Shown in pieces: positions 1-8,498 of a stretch of 64,000 nt of DNA (its first letter is position 1; each line of letters begins with the position of its first letter). The stretch lies in contig CAVYMJ010000001.1 in assembly GCA_963769585.1 (NCBI GenBank), positions 62,001 through 126,000 on the forward strand, in the 5' to 3' direction. The notes under the pieces were generated by a model that saw only the letters and a list, made by a program, of their open reading frames with translations, was not told the DNA's origin and did no database searches. This DNA is from SSC3 sp963769585 (lineage in GTDB: Bacteria > Actinomycetota > Actinomycetes > Propionibacteriales > Nocardioidaceae). A program made the translations under genes and the position numbers.

Positions 1-305
1 CCGAGCCGGTGGACCCTCAGGTCGAGGCGGAACGGCTGGTCTTCCGGCGGGCCTACCGCGACATCTTCGCTCAGGTGATCGCAGACGCCGTCGACGCCGG
101 CGAACTGCCGGCCCAGGACGCCGAAGTCTCCGCAGCGGCGATCGTCGGGGCCCTTGCCGAGGCCCTGGTCGTCCCGCTGCACGCCGGCATCGCCGCCCGG
201 CACACCGTTCCCGAGATCACCGCCTTCGTCGTCCGAGCCCTCGGGACCGGTACCACGAATCCAAGCCCACCCGCTCGCCAAGGAGACGCCGATGTCCACC
301 CATGA
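1..305 (+). CDS. TetR-family transcriptional regulator, C-terminal part (5' end outside the window)
   Basis: Only the last 100 or so codons are present, in the frame beginning at base 3. The residues form an amphipathic helical ligand-binding tail (FRRAYRDIFAQVIADAVDAGELPAQD, then a segment with AAAIVGALAEALV), typical of the TetR C-terminal domain. The HTH half lies outside the window. The stop codon at 303-305 overlaps the start of the acyl-CoA dehydrogenase gene at 292, so the two are probably co-transcribed and the regulator may control its neighbour. The family assignment rests on helix pattern and context only. Confidence 0.6.
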   Translation, partial: EPVDPQVEAERLVFRRAYRDIFAQVIADAVDAGELPAQDAEVSAAAIVGALAEALVVPLHAGIAARHTVPEITAFVVRALGTGTTNPSPPARQGDADVHP

Positions 306-1920
306 CGTGACGAACCAGGTTCCCCCGCTGGTCGGCCATGACACCGCGGACGACCCCGCGCTGCTCGAAGCGGTCGTTCGCGAGGGTGCCGACTGGTCCC
401 TGGACGACCTCCATGCGCTGGGCAGGTTGGCGGGCTCGGCGCAGGCCCAGGAGTGGGGACGGATCGCCGAGAAGCACCCGCCCGTGCTCACCACCCACGA
501 CCGGTATGGCCACCGCATCGACGAGGTGGAGTACATCCCTGCGTACCACTCGCTGGTGGAGACCGCGGTCGGCCATGGCCTGCACGCGGCGCCGTGGGCC
601 TCTTCCCAGGCCGGTGCCCACGTGGCACGCGCGGCGAAGTTCCTCGCCTGGAACGTCGACGCGGGACACGGTTGCCCCATCTCGATGACGTACGCCGTGG
701 TGCCGGCCCTGCGCGCGAACGCCGAGCTGGCCGCTCGCTACGAGCCGCTGCTGAGCTCACGCAGCTACGACCCCGGTCTGCGCGTTCCCGCGGACAAGGC
801 GGGGCTCATCGCCGGCATGTCGATGACCGAGAAGCAGGGCGGCTCCGACGTACGCGCGAACACCACCCAGGCCGTCCCGCAGGCCGACGGCAGCTACCTG
901 CTGACCGGCCACAAGTGGTTCACCTCCGCGCCGATGTCCGACCTCTTCCTGGCCCTGGCCCAGGCTCCGGGCGGCCTGTCCTGCTTCCTGGTGGCCCGGG
1001 TGCTGCCCGACGGCACCCGCAACCGGATGCACCTCCAACGGCTCAAGGACAAGCTAGGCAACAAGTCGAACGCCTCGGCCGAGATCGAGTACGACGAGGC
1101 GGTGGCGTGGCTGGTGGGCGAGGAGGGCCGCGGCGTCCGCACCATCGTGGAGATGGTGAACCTGACCCGGCTGGACTGCACCCTGGGGACCGCCGCCGGG
1201 ATGCGCCTGGCCACGGTCAACGCCGTCCACCACGCGACCCACCGGGCCGCGTTCAGTCGCCGCCTGCTGGAGCAGCCGCTGATGCGCAACGTGCTCGCCG
1301 ACCTCGTGGTCGAGTCCGAGGCTGCCACGACGGTGGCGATGCGGCTGGCCGGCGCCACCGACCGCGCCGTCCGTGGTGACGAGGGCGAGGCCTCCTTCCG
1401 CCGGCTGGCGCTCGCGGTGAGCAAGTACTGGGTCTGCAAGCGCGGGCCGGTCCACGCAGGCGAGGCCATGGAGTGCCTGGGCGGCAACGGGTACGTCGAG
1501 GAGTCGGGCATGCCGCGCATCTACCGCGAGCTGCCGCTGCTCTCCATCTGGGAAGGCTCTGGAAACGTCGCGGCGCTTGACGCCCTGCGGGCGATGGGAC
1601 GCGAACCCGAGTCGGTCGAGGCGTTCTTCTCCGAGCTCGCCGAGTCCGAGGGGGCGGACCACCGGCTGGACGACGCGGTCGCGCACCTGAAGAAGGAGCT
1701 CTCCGACCTCGACGACATCGAGCTCCGTGCTCGCCGCCTGGTGGAGCAGCTGGCCCTGGTCCTGCAGGGTTCGCTGCTGGTTCGGCACGCGCCCGCGGCT
1801 GTCGCGGATGCCTTCTGCGCGACGCGGCTGGGGCGGGACTGGGGTGGAGCGTTCGGCACGATGCCCAAGGGGCTCGACCTGGACGCCATCCTCGAGCGAG
1901 CTCGAGTCACGGCCCCCTAG
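292..1920 (+). CDS. aidB: AidB-like acyl-CoA dehydrogenase
   Basis: A 542-residue flavoprotein, close to the usual length of AidB (about 540), the DNA-alkylation-response member of the acyl-CoA dehydrogenase superfamily. The FAD/substrate-binding segment reads MTEKQGGSDVRANT. The C-terminal region has the GGNGYVEESGMPRIYRE and WEGSGN signatures that separate AidB from ordinary short-chain dehydrogenases. The start is the ATG at 292, preceded by AAGGAGA. An in-frame upstream extension to 154 has no ribosome site and overlaps the TetR gene. In E. coli AidB binds DNA and is thought to inactivate alkylating agents. Here the TetR partner suggests regulation unlike the Ada system. A fatty-acid role cannot be excluded. 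Confidence 0.85.
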   Translation: MSTHDVTNQVPPLVGHDTADDPALLEAVVREGADWSLDDLHALGRLAGSAQAQEWGRIAEKHPPVLTTHDRYGHRIDEVEYIPAYHSLVETAVGHGLHAAPWASSQAGAHVARAAKFLAWNVDAGHGCPISMTYAVVPALRANAELAARYEPLLSSRSYDPGLRVPADKAGLIAGMSMTEKQGGSDVRANTTQAVPQADGSYLLTGHKWFTSAPMSDLFLALAQAPGGLSCFLVARVLPDGTRNRMHLQRLKDKLGNKSNASAEIEYDEAVAWLVGEEGRGVRTIVEMVNLTRLDCTLGTAAGMRLATVNAVHHATHRAAFSRRLLEQPLMRNVLADLVVESEAATTVAMRLAGATDRAVRGDEGEASFRRLALAVSKYWVCKRGPVHAGEAMECLGGNGYVEESGMPRIYRELPLLSIWEGSGNVAALDALRAMGREPESVEAFFSELAESEGADHRLDDAVAHLKKELSDLDDIELRARRLVEQLALVLQGSLLVRHAPAAVADAFCATRLGRDWGGAFGTMPKGLDLDAILERARVTAP

Positions 1921-1939
1921 CCGAGCCCGGACATGCCTA

Positions 1940-1968
1940 GGCCCCGAGCGATAAAATCGCTCGGGGCC
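1940..1968 (+). terminator. Intrinsic-type terminator after aidB
   Basis: Perfect 13-bp arms (GGCCCCGAGCGAT / ATCGCTCGGGGCC) around an AAA loop, 20 bp after the aidB stop. No U-tract follows, as is common in high-GC actinobacteria. Confidence 0.8.
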
Positions 1969-2228
1969 CGTCCGTCCGAGGCTGATCATCGTGGGAGGGC
2001 GACGACCAGCAAGCCCCCGGATATTTCCCCGGCAGTCGGTCGGTCGAGGGATACTTCGACCATCCGCGATGATCGTCTCCACCGCCGTGCGAGAACGCGA
2101 GAGGTATCCAGAAAACCGTGACAGATGTCAGGTGGATTACCTGCTGAAAAGTCCGGTTTGCACGACATGTCGTGTAGTCGGCGCATCGAGCAGTCCGACC
2201 GGGTTGGCACCTTACGTAAGATGCATAA
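1969..2228 (+). promoter_or_regulatory. Palindrome-rich promoter region of the CGNR/XPB pair
   Basis: No convincing gene lies between aidB and the CGNR gene. The stretch holds several inverted repeats: TGACA-GA-TGTCA (2119-2130), CAGGT-N5-ACCTG (2129-2143), a perfect 14-bp palindrome CACGACATGTCGTG (2161-2174) and CTTACGTAAG (2211-2220). A TAAGAT hexamer at 2217-2222 sits exactly 6 nt before the GTG at 2229, the spacing expected of a -10 box for a leaderless transcript. The palindromes lie just upstream of or over that box and are operator candidates. Confidence 0.6.
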
Positions 2229-2753
2229 GTGGACTTTGTTCGTTACGCGGAGCGTGCCGCCGAGTTGGTGAACGCGCCGCTTGGCAGCGTCGAGGAGCTT
2301 GCCGAGCAGCTCGACGACCGCCCCTGGCTCCGGGACCGGGTAATCCCGCAGGACGCGGAGCGGCTCGTCGTCTTCCAGCACCAGCTGCGTCCGGTCTTCG
2401 AAGCGTCGAACAACCACGAGGACAGGGCCGTCGTGGCGCGGATCAACGAGCTGCTCAGCCAGCACCCCGTGACGCCGTACATCTGCGGCCAGGACGAGAG
2501 CACCTGGCACCTTCACGTCGCGGACAGCACCTCGAGCGTCGCTGAGCTCCTGGTCGCGGAGTCGCTGATGGGTCTGGCCACCCTGGTGTGCGACCTCGGT
2601 GCGAACCGGCTGGGTGTCTGCGACGCGGCCGCCTGTTCGGAGGTGTTCGTGGACAGCTCTCCCAACCAGTCGCGACGGTACTGCTCGGATCGGTGCTCGT
2701 CGCGTGCCAACGTCGCCGCCTACCGGGCGCGCCAGAAGAAGGCAGCCAGTTGA
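2229..2753 (+). CDS. CGNR zinc-finger protein (ABATE-type)
   Basis: A 174-residue protein. The N-terminal 120 residues resemble the putative stress-sensing ABATE domain. The C-terminal 45 residues hold the CGNR zinc finger, with ligand pairs in CDAAACSEVF and YCSDRCSSRANVAAYRARQ. Such proteins are thought to be DNA-binding regulators. The start is the GTG at 2229, placed 6 nt after a TAAGAT hexamer and so probably translated from a leaderless mRNA. Its stop overlaps the TTG start of the XPB helicase gene, so the two form one transcription unit. The palindromes upstream suggest autoregulation or control by another repressor. Confidence 0.85.
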   Translation: MDFVRYAERAAELVNAPLGSVEELAEQLDDRPWLRDRVIPQDAERLVVFQHQLRPVFEASNNHEDRAVVARINELLSQHPVTPYICGQDESTWHLHVADSTSSVAELLVAESLMGLATLVCDLGANRLGVCDAAACSEVFVDSSPNQSRRYCSDRCSSRANVAAYRARQKKAAS

Positions 2754-4384
2754 ACGACGGCCCCCTGATCGTCCAGTCCGACAAGACCTTGCTGCTGGAG
2801 ATCGACCATGAGCGTGCCTCGGAGTGCCGACGCGCCATCGCACCCTTCGCCGAGCTCGAGCGCTCCCCCGAGCACGTGCACACCTACCGGCTGACACCGC
2901 TCGGCCTATGGAACGCGCGCGCCGCCGGACACGACGCGGAGCAGGTGGTCGACACCCTGCTCGCCTTCAGCCGGTACGCCGTCCCGCACGCCCTGCTGGT
3001 GGACATCGCCGAGACCATGGCGCGTTACGGCCGCCTGCGCCTGGACAAGCACCCCACCCACGGTCTCGTGCTCACCAGCATCGACCGGCCCGTCTTCGAG
3101 GAGGTGCTGCGGGCGAAGAAGATCGCCGGGATGGTCGGCGCCCGGATCGACGAGACCTCTGTCGTCGTCCACGCCAGCGAGCGCGGCAACCTCAAACAGG
3201 CCCTTCTCAAGCTCGGCTGGCCCGCCGAGGACTATGCCGGGTATGTCGACGGCGAGGCCCACCCGATCAGCCTCGCGGAGGACGGCTGGCACCTGCGCAG
3301 CTACCAGAAGGAGGCCGCGGAGTCCTTCTGGCACGGGGGCTCCGGCGTGGTCGTCCTCCCGTGCGGGGCCGGGAAGACCCTGGTCGGCGCCGCCGCGATG
3401 GCCCACGCCCAAGCCACCACCTTGATCCTGGTCACCAACACCGTCAGCGCGCGCCAGTGGAAGGACGAGCTGGTCCGCCGTACCAGCCTCACCGAGGACG
3501 AGATCGGCGAGTACTCCGGCACGAAGAAGGAGATCCGGCCCGTCACCATCGCGACGTACCAGGTGATGACGACCCGCCGGAAGGGCGTCTACGCACACCT
3601 GGAGCTCTTCGACGCTCGCGACTGGGGCCTGGTGATCTACGACGAGGTGCATCTGCTCCCGGCGCCGATCTTTCGGATGACCGCCGACCTTCAGGCGCGC
3701 AGGCGCATCGGCCTGACGGCCACGCTGATCCGAGAGGACGGCCGAGAAGGCGACGTCTTCTCACTGATCGGCCCCAAGCGGTACGACGCCCCCTGGAAGG
3801 ACATCGAGGCGCAGGGCTACATCGCACCGGCTGACTGCGTCGAGGTGCGGGTCACGCTCCCCGAGGGCGAGCGGCTCACCTACGCCACGGCCGAGCCCGA
3901 CGAGCGCTATCGGCTGGCGGCGTGCACCGCGGTCAAGACGAAGCTGGTGGAGAGGCTGGTCGAGAAGCACCGGGGCGAGCCCACGCTGGTGATCGGCCAG
4001 TACCTCGACCAGCTCGACGAGATCGCCGAGAGGCTGGACGCGCCGGTGATCAAGGGCGAGACCCCGGTCAAGGAACGCGAGCGTCTCTTCAACGCCTTCC
4101 GGCACGGGGAGCTCGACCTCCTGGTGGTCAGCAAGGTGGCCAACTTCTCCGTCGACCTGCCGTCGGCAAGCGTGGCGATCCAGGTCAGCGGCTCGTTCGG
4201 CTCCCGGCAGGAGGAGGCCCAGCGCCTGGGCCGGCTGCTGCGTCCCAAGACCGACGGCCGGTCAGCCCGGTTCTACGCGATCGTCTCGCGCGACACTGTC
4301 GACGCCGACTTCGCCCAGCACCGCCAGCGCTTCCTGGCCGAACAGGGCTACGCCTACCGCATCGTCGACGCCGACGACATCTAG
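2750..4384 (+). CDS. XPB-type DNA repair helicase
   Basis: A 544-residue superfamily 2 helicase of the bacterial XPB/Rad25 type, at the family's usual length of about 550. The N-terminal 170 residues form the damage-recognition-like domain. RecA domain 1 carries Walker A (PCGAGKT, about 204-210), the DEVH box (about 298-301) and the TATLIRED segment with the XPB RED motif. RecA domain 2 ends with QEEAQRLGRLLRPK (motif VI). I chose the TTG at 2750, which overlaps the upstream stop as TTGA and gives the familiar N-terminus NDGPLIVQSDKTLLLE. Longer in-frame extensions run through the CGNR gene. It probably acts in nucleotide-excision or replication-coupled repair. Confidence 0.93.
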   Translation: MNDGPLIVQSDKTLLLEIDHERASECRRAIAPFAELERSPEHVHTYRLTPLGLWNARAAGHDAEQVVDTLLAFSRYAVPHALLVDIAETMARYGRLRLDKHPTHGLVLTSIDRPVFEEVLRAKKIAGMVGARIDETSVVVHASERGNLKQALLKLGWPAEDYAGYVDGEAHPISLAEDGWHLRSYQKEAAESFWHGGSGVVVLPCGAGKTLVGAAAMAHAQATTLILVTNTVSARQWKDELVRRTSLTEDEIGEYSGTKKEIRPVTIATYQVMTTRRKGVYAHLELFDARDWGLVIYDEVHLLPAPIFRMTADLQARRRIGLTATLIREDGREGDVFSLIGPKRYDAPWKDIEAQGYIAPADCVEVRVTLPEGERLTYATAEPDERYRLAACTAVKTKLVERLVEKHRGEPTLVIGQYLDQLDEIAERLDAPVIKGETPVKERERLFNAFRHGELDLLVVSKVANFSVDLPSASVAIQVSGSFGSRQEEAQRLGRLLRPKTDGRSARFYAIVSRDTVDADFAQHRQRFLAEQGYAYRIVDADDI

Positions 4385-4824
4385 GCCGAGGCCCCGCCGA
4401 GCCTGTCCAGCGCTTCCTGCATCCCGCCTCGCCCTTGATCGGCCAGGCGCCTCAGCGGCCCGCGCAACAGCGGAGCCACCACTGCGGCGAGGCCGTGGAA
4501 GTCGAAGTCCACGACGTAGGTGACCAGTGAGCCGTCCCCCGCCGGCTCGACAGTCATGGCGTCGCGCGCGGTCACGGTCTTGTTGGTGCCGACCAGGACG
4601 ATCCGCTTCCCGGGGACCAGCTCGACAACCTCGTAGGTCAGCTCACTCTCGCGGCCGAGGAAGCGCGACACGTTCGAGTACGTGGTACCCACGCCCCCGT
4701 CCCCACTGATGAGCTCGGTGCGGACGGTCCCGGGGTCCCACTCGTTGGTGGTGGTGAAGTCAGACAGGTAGGCAGCGACCTCGTGTGGAGGCGCGCTCGT
4801 CTGCACGGTTCGAGTCAGCTTCAC
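4381..4824 (-). CDS. SRPBCC-family protein (START-like hydrophobic ligand fold)
   Basis: A 147-residue single-domain protein starting KLTRTVQTSAPPHEVAAYLSDF, the typical first strand and helix of polyketide cyclase/START-like folds. The ligand is unknown. The start is the GTG at 4824, supported by AGGAG six bases upstream. The longer ORF to 4881 lacks a ribosome site. The gene converges on the helicase gene, and the two stop codons share the palindrome CTAG at 4381-4384. Confidence 0.8.
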   Translation of the reverse strand: MKLTRTVQTSAPPHEVAAYLSDFTTTNEWDPGTVRTELISGDGGVGTTYSNVSRFLGRESELTYEVVELVPGKRIVLVGTNKTVTARDAMTVEPAGDGSLVTYVVDFDFHGLAAVVAPLLRGPLRRLADQGRGGMQEALDRLGGASA

Positions 4825-5030
4825 CGGGTGCTCCTGTCGACGTAGGCGGTCACGCCCTGTCGAAGATACGTCCGCAGCCAAGGAACGTCTGCCACCGCTG
4901 CGCCTCCCACCGGCGCATCCGATCCGCGGCGCTCCGAGCGAAGCGGCCGGCTTGGGATGCTCTGCAAGACTGGCTTGATGGCCCTCACCGCTCGTGGATC
5001 GCTCCCGGCCCCGATCAGGCCGGCCGGCCG

Positions 5031-5927
5031 GTGACGGGCACCGTTCTGGTCACCGGCGCGACGGGCTTCGTCGGCCGGCGGCTCTGTCCCGCTCTCGCCA
5101 ATGCCGGGTACGACGTACGGGCGATGACGCGGAACCCGGACAGGTACACCGGCTCCGGGAAGCCGGTCGGAGCCGACGTCCACGAGCCAAAGACGCTGGG
5201 GCCGGCCCTGGAAGGCGTCACCGTGGCGTACTACCTGGTGCACTCGCTCGACTCCAAGGACTTCGAACAACTCGATGCGGAGGCGGCCCGTTCGTTCGGC
5301 AGTGCGGCCGCGGACGCGGGGGTAGAGCGGATCATCTTCCTCGGCGGGCTCGGGCGGGATGACGACGACCTGTCGGCGCACCTACGCAGCAGGCGTGAGG
5401 TCGAGTCCCTGCTCGGCTCGTACGGCGTCCCCGTGACCACGCTGCGCGCCGGCATCATCGTCGGCGACGGCGGAATCTCCTGGGAGATCACCCGACAGCT
5501 AGTCGAGCATCTACCCGCGATGGTGACGCCCCGCTGGGTGCGGACCAGGACGCAACCCATCGCCCTGGACGACGTCATCCGCTATCTGGTGGGTCTCCTC
5601 GACCGACCTGAGAGCGCCGGGGAGGCCTACGACATCGGTGGCCCGGACATTCTGGAGTACCGCGAGATGTTGAAGACGGTCGCGCGGATCGAGCGCCGCC
5701 CGTTGCCGATCCTCGCCGTACCGCTGCTGACGCCCAGCCTGTCGTCGCTCTGGCTGGCCCTGGTCACCGACGTCGACACGGCGACCGGCCGCTCCCTGGT
5801 CGACTCGATGAGCAACGAGGTGATCGTCGAGGACGACCGCATCCGCACGCTCATCCCGTTCGAACCCCTCGGGTACGCCGAAGCGGTCAAGGTCGCACTC
5901 GCCGACAGGCGGGGCCGGTTGAGGTGA
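5031..5927 (+). CDS. NAD(P)H-binding SDR/NmrA-like oxidoreductase
   Basis: A 298-residue Rossmann protein. The dinucleotide motif is VLVTGATGFVGRRL near the N-terminus, followed by MTRNPDRY and a YYLVHSL segment typical of NmrA/atypical SDR proteins. The active-site Tyr-x-x-x-Lys of classical SDRs is not evident. The ORF continues upstream to 4785, but only the GTG at 5031 places the Rossmann strand at the N-terminus. Its ribosome site is weak, so the start is uncertain. The stop overlaps the next gene as GTGA, indicating an operon with the CPBP protein. Confidence 0.8.
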   Translation: MTGTVLVTGATGFVGRRLCPALANAGYDVRAMTRNPDRYTGSGKPVGADVHEPKTLGPALEGVTVAYYLVHSLDSKDFEQLDAEAARSFGSAAADAGVERIIFLGGLGRDDDDLSAHLRSRREVESLLGSYGVPVTTLRAGIIVGDGGISWEITRQLVEHLPAMVTPRWVRTRTQPIALDDVIRYLVGLLDRPESAGEAYDIGGPDILEYREMLKTVARIERRPLPILAVPLLTPSLSSLWLALVTDVDTATGRSLVDSMSNEVIVEDDRIRTLIPFEPLGYAEAVKVALADRRGRLR

Positions 5928-6658
5928 CCTCGACCTGGCGAGAGCGGCTCCGACCCTTCCTTCCGATGCCGCTGGGCCATGTCGCCGTAGACCACCCCGA
6001 CAGCAGCGCCCTGGCCCGCCATCGACGCGTCGCGGTGGCCGGGACCTCCCTCGTCGGCGCCGGCCTGCTCGGCGCCGGTCTGGCCGCGAAGCCAGGTTCG
6101 GGGAGGTTCTACACCCTGACCTTCTCCGTGGCAGGCGCCTGGACAGCCGGGGGTCTCGCCTCCGGTCCCCTGCACCTTGGCCGGATCCGGATGCGCGACG
6201 ACTCCCTTCGCCGGCCGGTCCTCACCCCAGCACTGACCGGAGTGGTGGCGTTCGGGATGTTCTACGGGTGCGGGCTGGTGGCTCGCAAGGTCCCGGTCCT
6301 GGACCGGGCGATCCGGAAGGCCCTCAGCTTCGCGGACGAGGGCGACAGCGGGCTGGTCATGTTGACCACGCTGGCCAACGGCCTCGGCGAGGAGATCTTC
6401 TTCCGTGGGGCCGTCTACGCGGCGCTTCCGCCTCAGCGGGCGGTGGTCGGCTCCACAGCGATCTACGCCCTGGCGACCTCGACCACGCGCAACCCCTCCC
6501 TGGTGCTCGCAGCGGGTGCGATGGGCACGCTGTTCGGCCTCCAGCGCAAGGCCACCGGCGGGCTCCAGGCCCCGGTCATCACCCACCTGGCCTGGTCGGC
6601 GCTGATGCTGCGCTACCTTCCGCGGCTCTTCCCCGGGTCGAGGTCGGGAGGCCGCTAG
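5924..6658 (+). CDS. CPBP-family intramembrane protein (CAAX protease/bacteriocin-immunity type)
   Basis: A 244-residue membrane protein with several hydrophobic segments (about 38-55, 65-82, 102-120, 143-155, 185-205). The CPBP motif I is GEEIFFRG, with glutamates at about 156-157 and arginine at 161, and a late ITHLAW histidine could be a further metal ligand. I do not clearly see the usual middle histidine motif, so protease activity is uncertain. The GTG start overlaps the upstream stop. Its own stop shares CTAG with the convergent acetyltransferase gene at 6655-6658. Confidence 0.75.
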   Translation: MTSTWRERLRPFLPMPLGHVAVDHPDSSALARHRRVAVAGTSLVGAGLLGAGLAAKPGSGRFYTLTFSVAGAWTAGGLASGPLHLGRIRMRDDSLRRPVLTPALTGVVAFGMFYGCGLVARKVPVLDRAIRKALSFADEGDSGLVMLTTLANGLGEEIFFRGAVYAALPPQRAVVGSTAIYALATSTTRNPSLVLAAGAMGTLFGLQRKATGGLQAPVITHLAWSALMLRYLPRLFPGSRSGGR

Positions 6659-7224
6659 CCCCGCCAGTCCCGGGCCAGGATCGCCATCGAATGGGCGTCG
6701 ACCCAGCCGTCGTCGAACCGCAGCGCCTGGCGTTGGGTTCCCTCCAGGACGAAGCCCACCTTCTCGTAGACGTGGCGCGCGCCGGGGTTGAAGGCGTACA
6801 CCTCAAGCTCGACCCGGTTCAGGCCCTGCTCGGCGAAGGCGTGCGTCAGGGTGAGGCGGGTCGCCTCGGTTCCCAGCCCTCGCCCTCGTACGCCGGAGAT
6901 CCAGATCCGGAACCCGCAGCGGCGGTTGGGAACGTCCAGGCCGTTCAGAACGCACTCGCCCACCACCGCCCCGGACGACCGCTCGACGATGACCCAGACG
7001 ATGCGGTCCGGAGCCGTGGCCCAGGAGTCATAGATCTGGGCAAGCTGCGGCACCGTCCATGGCATCTGGTCGACCTCGGCAGTGGAGTGGACCGAGCCGG
7101 TCAGGCGCGACACCTCGGGATCGCTCATCAGCGCGTGCAGCACCGCCGCGTCGCTCCCGTCGGCCGGGCGCAGCGTGACGAGCTCCCCGCTCAGAGTTGG
7201 CTTTCGGGTGAAGTCGATGCTCAT
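6655..7224 (-). CDS. GNAT N-acetyltransferase, RimJ/RimL type
   Basis: A 189-residue single-domain acetyltransferase. The start SGELVTLRPADGSDAAVLHALMSDPEV is the usual first strand and helix. The acetyl-CoA loop is GVRGRGLGTEATRLTLTHAF and is followed by NRVELEVYAFNPGARHVYEKVGF, the RimJ/RimL signature. The substrate (ribosomal protein N-terminus or small molecule) cannot be read from sequence. Convergent with the CPBP gene, sharing the stop palindrome CTAG. Confidence 0.88.
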   Translation of the reverse strand: MSIDFTRKPTLSGELVTLRPADGSDAAVLHALMSDPEVSRLTGSVHSTAEVDQMPWTVPQLAQIYDSWATAPDRIVWVIVERSSGAVVGECVLNGLDVPNRRCGFRIWISGVRGRGLGTEATRLTLTHAFAEQGLNRVELEVYAFNPGARHVYEKVGFVLEGTQRQALRFDDGWVDAHSMAILARDWRG

Positions 7225-7292
7225 TGGCCGGTCCAGGGCTAGGTGGGTCGGTGCACATGATAGGTCGCCGCTGTGGCCTCTAGGCTGAGGTC

Positions 7293-8498
7293 GTGATCAA
7301 GACCACGCCGTTCCATCGGCGGCTCAGCGAGCTGAACTCGCAGGGTCTCTACACGCACTGGCAGGGTCACCTGTCCGCACTCCGTTACACCCACGCCCCC
7401 AAGCACGAGTACTTCGCCGTTCGAAACGCAGTCGGCGTCTTCGACACCTCACCGCTGTACAAGTACCGCATCCACGGTCCCGACGCCGAGCGTTTCCTGG
7501 CCGGGATGCTGGTGCGCGACATTCGAGACTGCCGCCCCGGCCGGGCGCACTACACGCTCTGGTGCGACGAGCGCGGCTTCGTGATGGAGGACGGCGTCGC
7601 GTTCCGGCATTCCGACACCGACTTCCTGCTGACCGCCGCGCGACCCAGCCTGGGCTGGTTCTCGGGCCACGCAGGCCGACTGCGGGTGACCCTCGAGGAC
7701 GTCACCGACGACTTCGGCATCCTGGCGGTCCAGGGACCGCGCTCGCGGGCTGCACTCTCCGCGCTCACCCCGGAGGTGGACTCGCTGGGGTACTTCGAGC
7801 ACCTCCAGGCCAAGATCGCCTCGGCGACCGTCACCTTGTCGCGGACGGGCTACACCGGCGACCTCGGCTTCGAGCTCACCGTCGAGGCCGACAGCGCGGT
7901 CGACGTCCTCGACGCCGTACTCGAGGCCGGTGCCGGCCATGGCATCAGGCCGTTCGGCGAGGAGGCACTGATGACGCTGCGTATCGAGGCGGGACTGCCG
8001 CTGGTCGACGTGGAGTGGCGCAACAGCCGACTCGCCTTCACCGACCACCAGCGGGTGACTCCGCGCGAGCTGGGGCTGGGCTGGATGCTCAAGGGCGTCA
8101 GGGACGGCGACCGAGCGTTCGTCGGGGCCGCCGCGATCCGCCGCGAGCTGACCGAGACAACCTCACGCTGGACCACCGTCGGCATCGTCGTCGACTGGGC
8201 GGACTGGGACCGGCTCCACCGCGACGCGGGCCTGCTACCACCCAAGGACGAGCACCCGTGGCCCTACGACGCCTTGCTGTACGACGCCGGCGGGGCTGAC
8301 GTCGGCTACTGCACGAGCTTCGTCTACTCCCCCGTCCTGCAGCGACACATCGGGCTGGCCCGGGTACGCCCGGCGCACGCCGAACCCGGCTCGGCGGTCC
8401 GCCTGGAGCTGGCCGTCAACCACCACAACACCACGGTCGCTGCCGTCACGACGAAGCTCCCCTTCTTCAACCCGGCAAGGAAGACGGCAAAGCCATGA
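7293..8498 (+). CDS. GcvT-like aminomethyltransferase family protein (folate-dependent)
   Basis: A 401-residue protein with the two-domain GcvT/aminomethyltransferase fold: VFDTSPLYKYRIHGPDAERFL near residue 50, FGILAVQGPRSRAAL near 145 and SRTGYTGDLGFEL near 185, where folate binds. It is not the glycine-cleavage T protein by context, since no gcvH or gcvP is nearby. GcvT paralogues paired with FAD enzymes often act in demethylation of sarcosine- or dimethylglycine-type substrates. The GTG at 7293 lies 6 nt after TAGGCT (7281-7286), suggesting a leaderless message. The stop overlaps the next gene as ATGA, so the two probably act together. Confidence 0.8.
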   Translation: MIKTTPFHRRLSELNSQGLYTHWQGHLSALRYTHAPKHEYFAVRNAVGVFDTSPLYKYRIHGPDAERFLAGMLVRDIRDCRPGRAHYTLWCDERGFVMEDGVAFRHSDTDFLLTAARPSLGWFSGHAGRLRVTLEDVTDDFGILAVQGPRSRAALSALTPEVDSLGYFEHLQAKIASATVTLSRTGYTGDLGFELTVEADSAVDVLDAVLEAGAGHGIRPFGEEALMTLRIEAGLPLVDVEWRNSRLAFTDHQRVTPRELGLGWMLKGVRDGDRAFVGAAAIRRELTETTSRWTTVGIVVDWADWDRLHRDAGLLPPKDEHPWPYDALLYDAGGADVGYCTSFVYSPVLQRHIGLARVRPAHAEPGSAVRLELAVNHHNTTVAAVTTKLPFFNPARKTAKP

